Shown here piece by piece: positions 6,033 to 6,034 of a DNA stretch of 6,034 nucleotides. The first letter of the stretch is position 1; the number at the start of each line of letters is the position of its first letter. The DNA is from Candidatus Atribacteria bacterium 4572_76 (GTDB lineage Bacteria > Atribacterota > Phoenicimicrobiia > Phoenicimicrobiales > Phoenicimicrobiaceae), in contig NBMG01000059.1 of assembly GCA_002084865.1 (NCBI GenBank), positions 1 to 6,034 on the forward strand, given 5' to 3'. Under the pieces are notes generated by a model. It was not told the DNA's origin, did not search any database, and saw only the letters and a program-made list of their open reading frames with translations. The position numbers were made by a program, and so were the translations under genes.

Positions 6033-6034
6033 TT

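Overview
The window is an AT-rich bacterial chromosomal segment with four complete housekeeping genes, all on the + strand: murJ (lipid II flippase), lepA (elongation factor 4), hemW (radical SAM heme chaperone) and hrcA (heat-shock repressor). All four match their families over their full length. I see no transposase, phage, CRISPR, toxin-antitoxin or other accessory system. The order lepA-hemW-hrcA, with hrcA normally followed by grpE-dnaK-dnaJ, is the arrangement known from Bacillus subtilis and other Firmicutes. Here murJ sits where the sporulation genes gpr/spoIIP lie in Bacillus. Low GC, this gene order and the style of intergenic repeats would fit an uncultured lineage near Firmicutes or Atribacterota, but that assignment is inference only.

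Layout: murJ (8-1576) is followed after 3 bases by lepA (1580-3391), then after 14 bases by hemW (3406-4542). These three genes look like one transcription unit. A 428-base gap (4543-4970) follows with no credible gene. hrcA (4971-6002) comes next, and a Shine-Dalgarno sequence at 6027-6032 announces another gene that starts just past the window edge, probably grpE.

The unusual part is the gap. It is packed with short tandem repeats, most with a period of exactly 7 bases but with different unit sequences (GTATCGA, ATTCAGA, GAAAAGC, NCTTAAA, CTAACGA). It also holds an octamer array of the GTTAGTTA type, a short GC-rich hairpin, a dispersed-type repeat containing GTCATTGCGA...GGCAATCTC, and a 12-base perfect inverted repeat close to hrcA. 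The canonical HrcA operator (CIRCE) is not found upstream of hrcA or in the 32 bases after it. Its absence, together with a substitution in the predicted HrcA recognition helix, is the main regulatory question.

Functionally the genes cover cell-wall precursor export (MurJ), translation under stress (LepA), heme delivery or cofactor handling (HemW) and heat-shock control (HrcA). They are a conserved neighbourhood rather than a single pathway. I do not see a new multi-gene system. The repeat mosaic and the missing CIRCE are the points worth following up.
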